A DNA stretch of 6,495 nt, from contig DRJW01000048.1 in the NCBI GenBank assembly GCA_011052055.1, positions 1 through 6,495 of the forward strand, written 5' to 3'. Below are positions 6,391-6,495 of the stretch, piece by piece. This DNA is from Nitrospirota bacterium (lineage in GTDB: Bacteria; Nitrospinota_A; UBA7883). Each line of letters starts with the position of its first letter. Position 1 is the stretch's first letter. The position numbers and the translations under genes are program-made. The notes beneath the pieces were generated by a model. The model was given only the letters and a program-made list of their open reading frames with translations. It was not told the origin of the DNA and did not search any database.

Positions 6391-6495
6391 GGGACCTCTA
6401 AAAAGCACTTGCGTAGCGAAATCGAGCGAAAAGTCGTCAGGCGAGACTGCGAGACAAAATAGCCGCAAGCGTAGTAGTAACTACTCTGAGGACGA
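6391..6495. repeat. repeat-rich, hairpin-forming intergenic element, runs off the right edge
   Basis: This non-coding stretch lies upstream of the symporter gene and differs in texture from the rest of the window. It contains the tandem 8-mers GCGAGACT and GCGAGACA (6441-6456), GCGAAA twice (6416-6421 and 6426-6431) and GCGTAG twice (6411-6416 and 6469-6474). CTTGCG (6408-6413) is an inverted repeat of CGCAAG (6464-6469). Inside that pair, AGTC-g-TC (6432-6438) can pair with GAGACT (6443-6448). Outside it, AGTAGT/ACTACT (6473-6478 and 6480-6485) is a near-perfect palindrome. Such layered repeats suggest an interspersed repeat of the MITE or REP kind, or a structured leader RNA of the symporter gene. 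Whether it recurs elsewhere in the genome cannot be seen here. Confidence 0.45.

Noticed and set aside
6366..6495. Glycine riboswitch or other known amino-acid leader before the symporter gene
   Set aside because: I could not find the conserved glycine-aptamer core or a terminator/anti-terminator pair. The region is repeat-rich but does not fit a known riboswitch that I can recognise.

Overview
The window holds five protein-coding genes, one of them cut by the left edge, packed with short intergenic gaps. I see no phage, transposase, CRISPR, rRNA or tRNA sequence. The organism is a Gram-negative-type bacterium of moderate GC content. This is suggested by a lipoprotein with a lipobox cysteine, a DUF4124-type exported protein, a CHASE2-type adenylate cyclase and non-ATG starts. 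CHASE2 cyclases with this C-terminal tail and DUF4124 proteins are typical of Proteobacteria, Desulfobacterota and Nitrospinota/Nitrospirota-like lineages, but the sequence does not let me name a taxon.

Layout, left to right. (1) 1-773, minus: N-terminal 257 codons of RadA (DNA repair and recombination ATPase). (2) 846-1601, minus: exported DUF4124-domain protein, 72 bp upstream of radA and in the same direction. (3) A divergent promoter region at about 1602-1711. (4) 1712-3955, plus (possible TTG start at 1661): membrane adenylate cyclase with an extracytoplasmic CHASE2 sensor, three membrane helices and a class III catalytic domain with all key residues. (5) 3981-4892, minus, convergent with the cyclase: lipoprotein with an M48-like zinc-peptidase signature. 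(6) A 135-bp gap with a hairpin and a good promoter. (7) 5028-6365, minus: sodium- or proton-coupled alanine/glycine symporter of the AGCS family, starting at TTG behind a strong Shine-Dalgarno. (8) 6366-6495: leader of the symporter gene, with a repeat-rich, structure-forming stretch that runs off the right edge.

The genes do not form one pathway. They are a housekeeping repair gene, an envelope protein of unknown role, a signal sensor making cAMP, an envelope peptidase-like lipoprotein and an amino-acid importer. Three of the five act at the membrane and a fourth is exported.

Two signals deserve a second look. Both exported-protein genes (DUF4124 and M48-like) carry an extended -10 promoter (TGnTATAATCG) so close to the ATG that their mRNAs should be leaderless or nearly so. 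The right-edge element combines direct repeats and nested inverted repeats and may be an interspersed repeat or a structured leader. I found no convincing wholly new multi-gene system.
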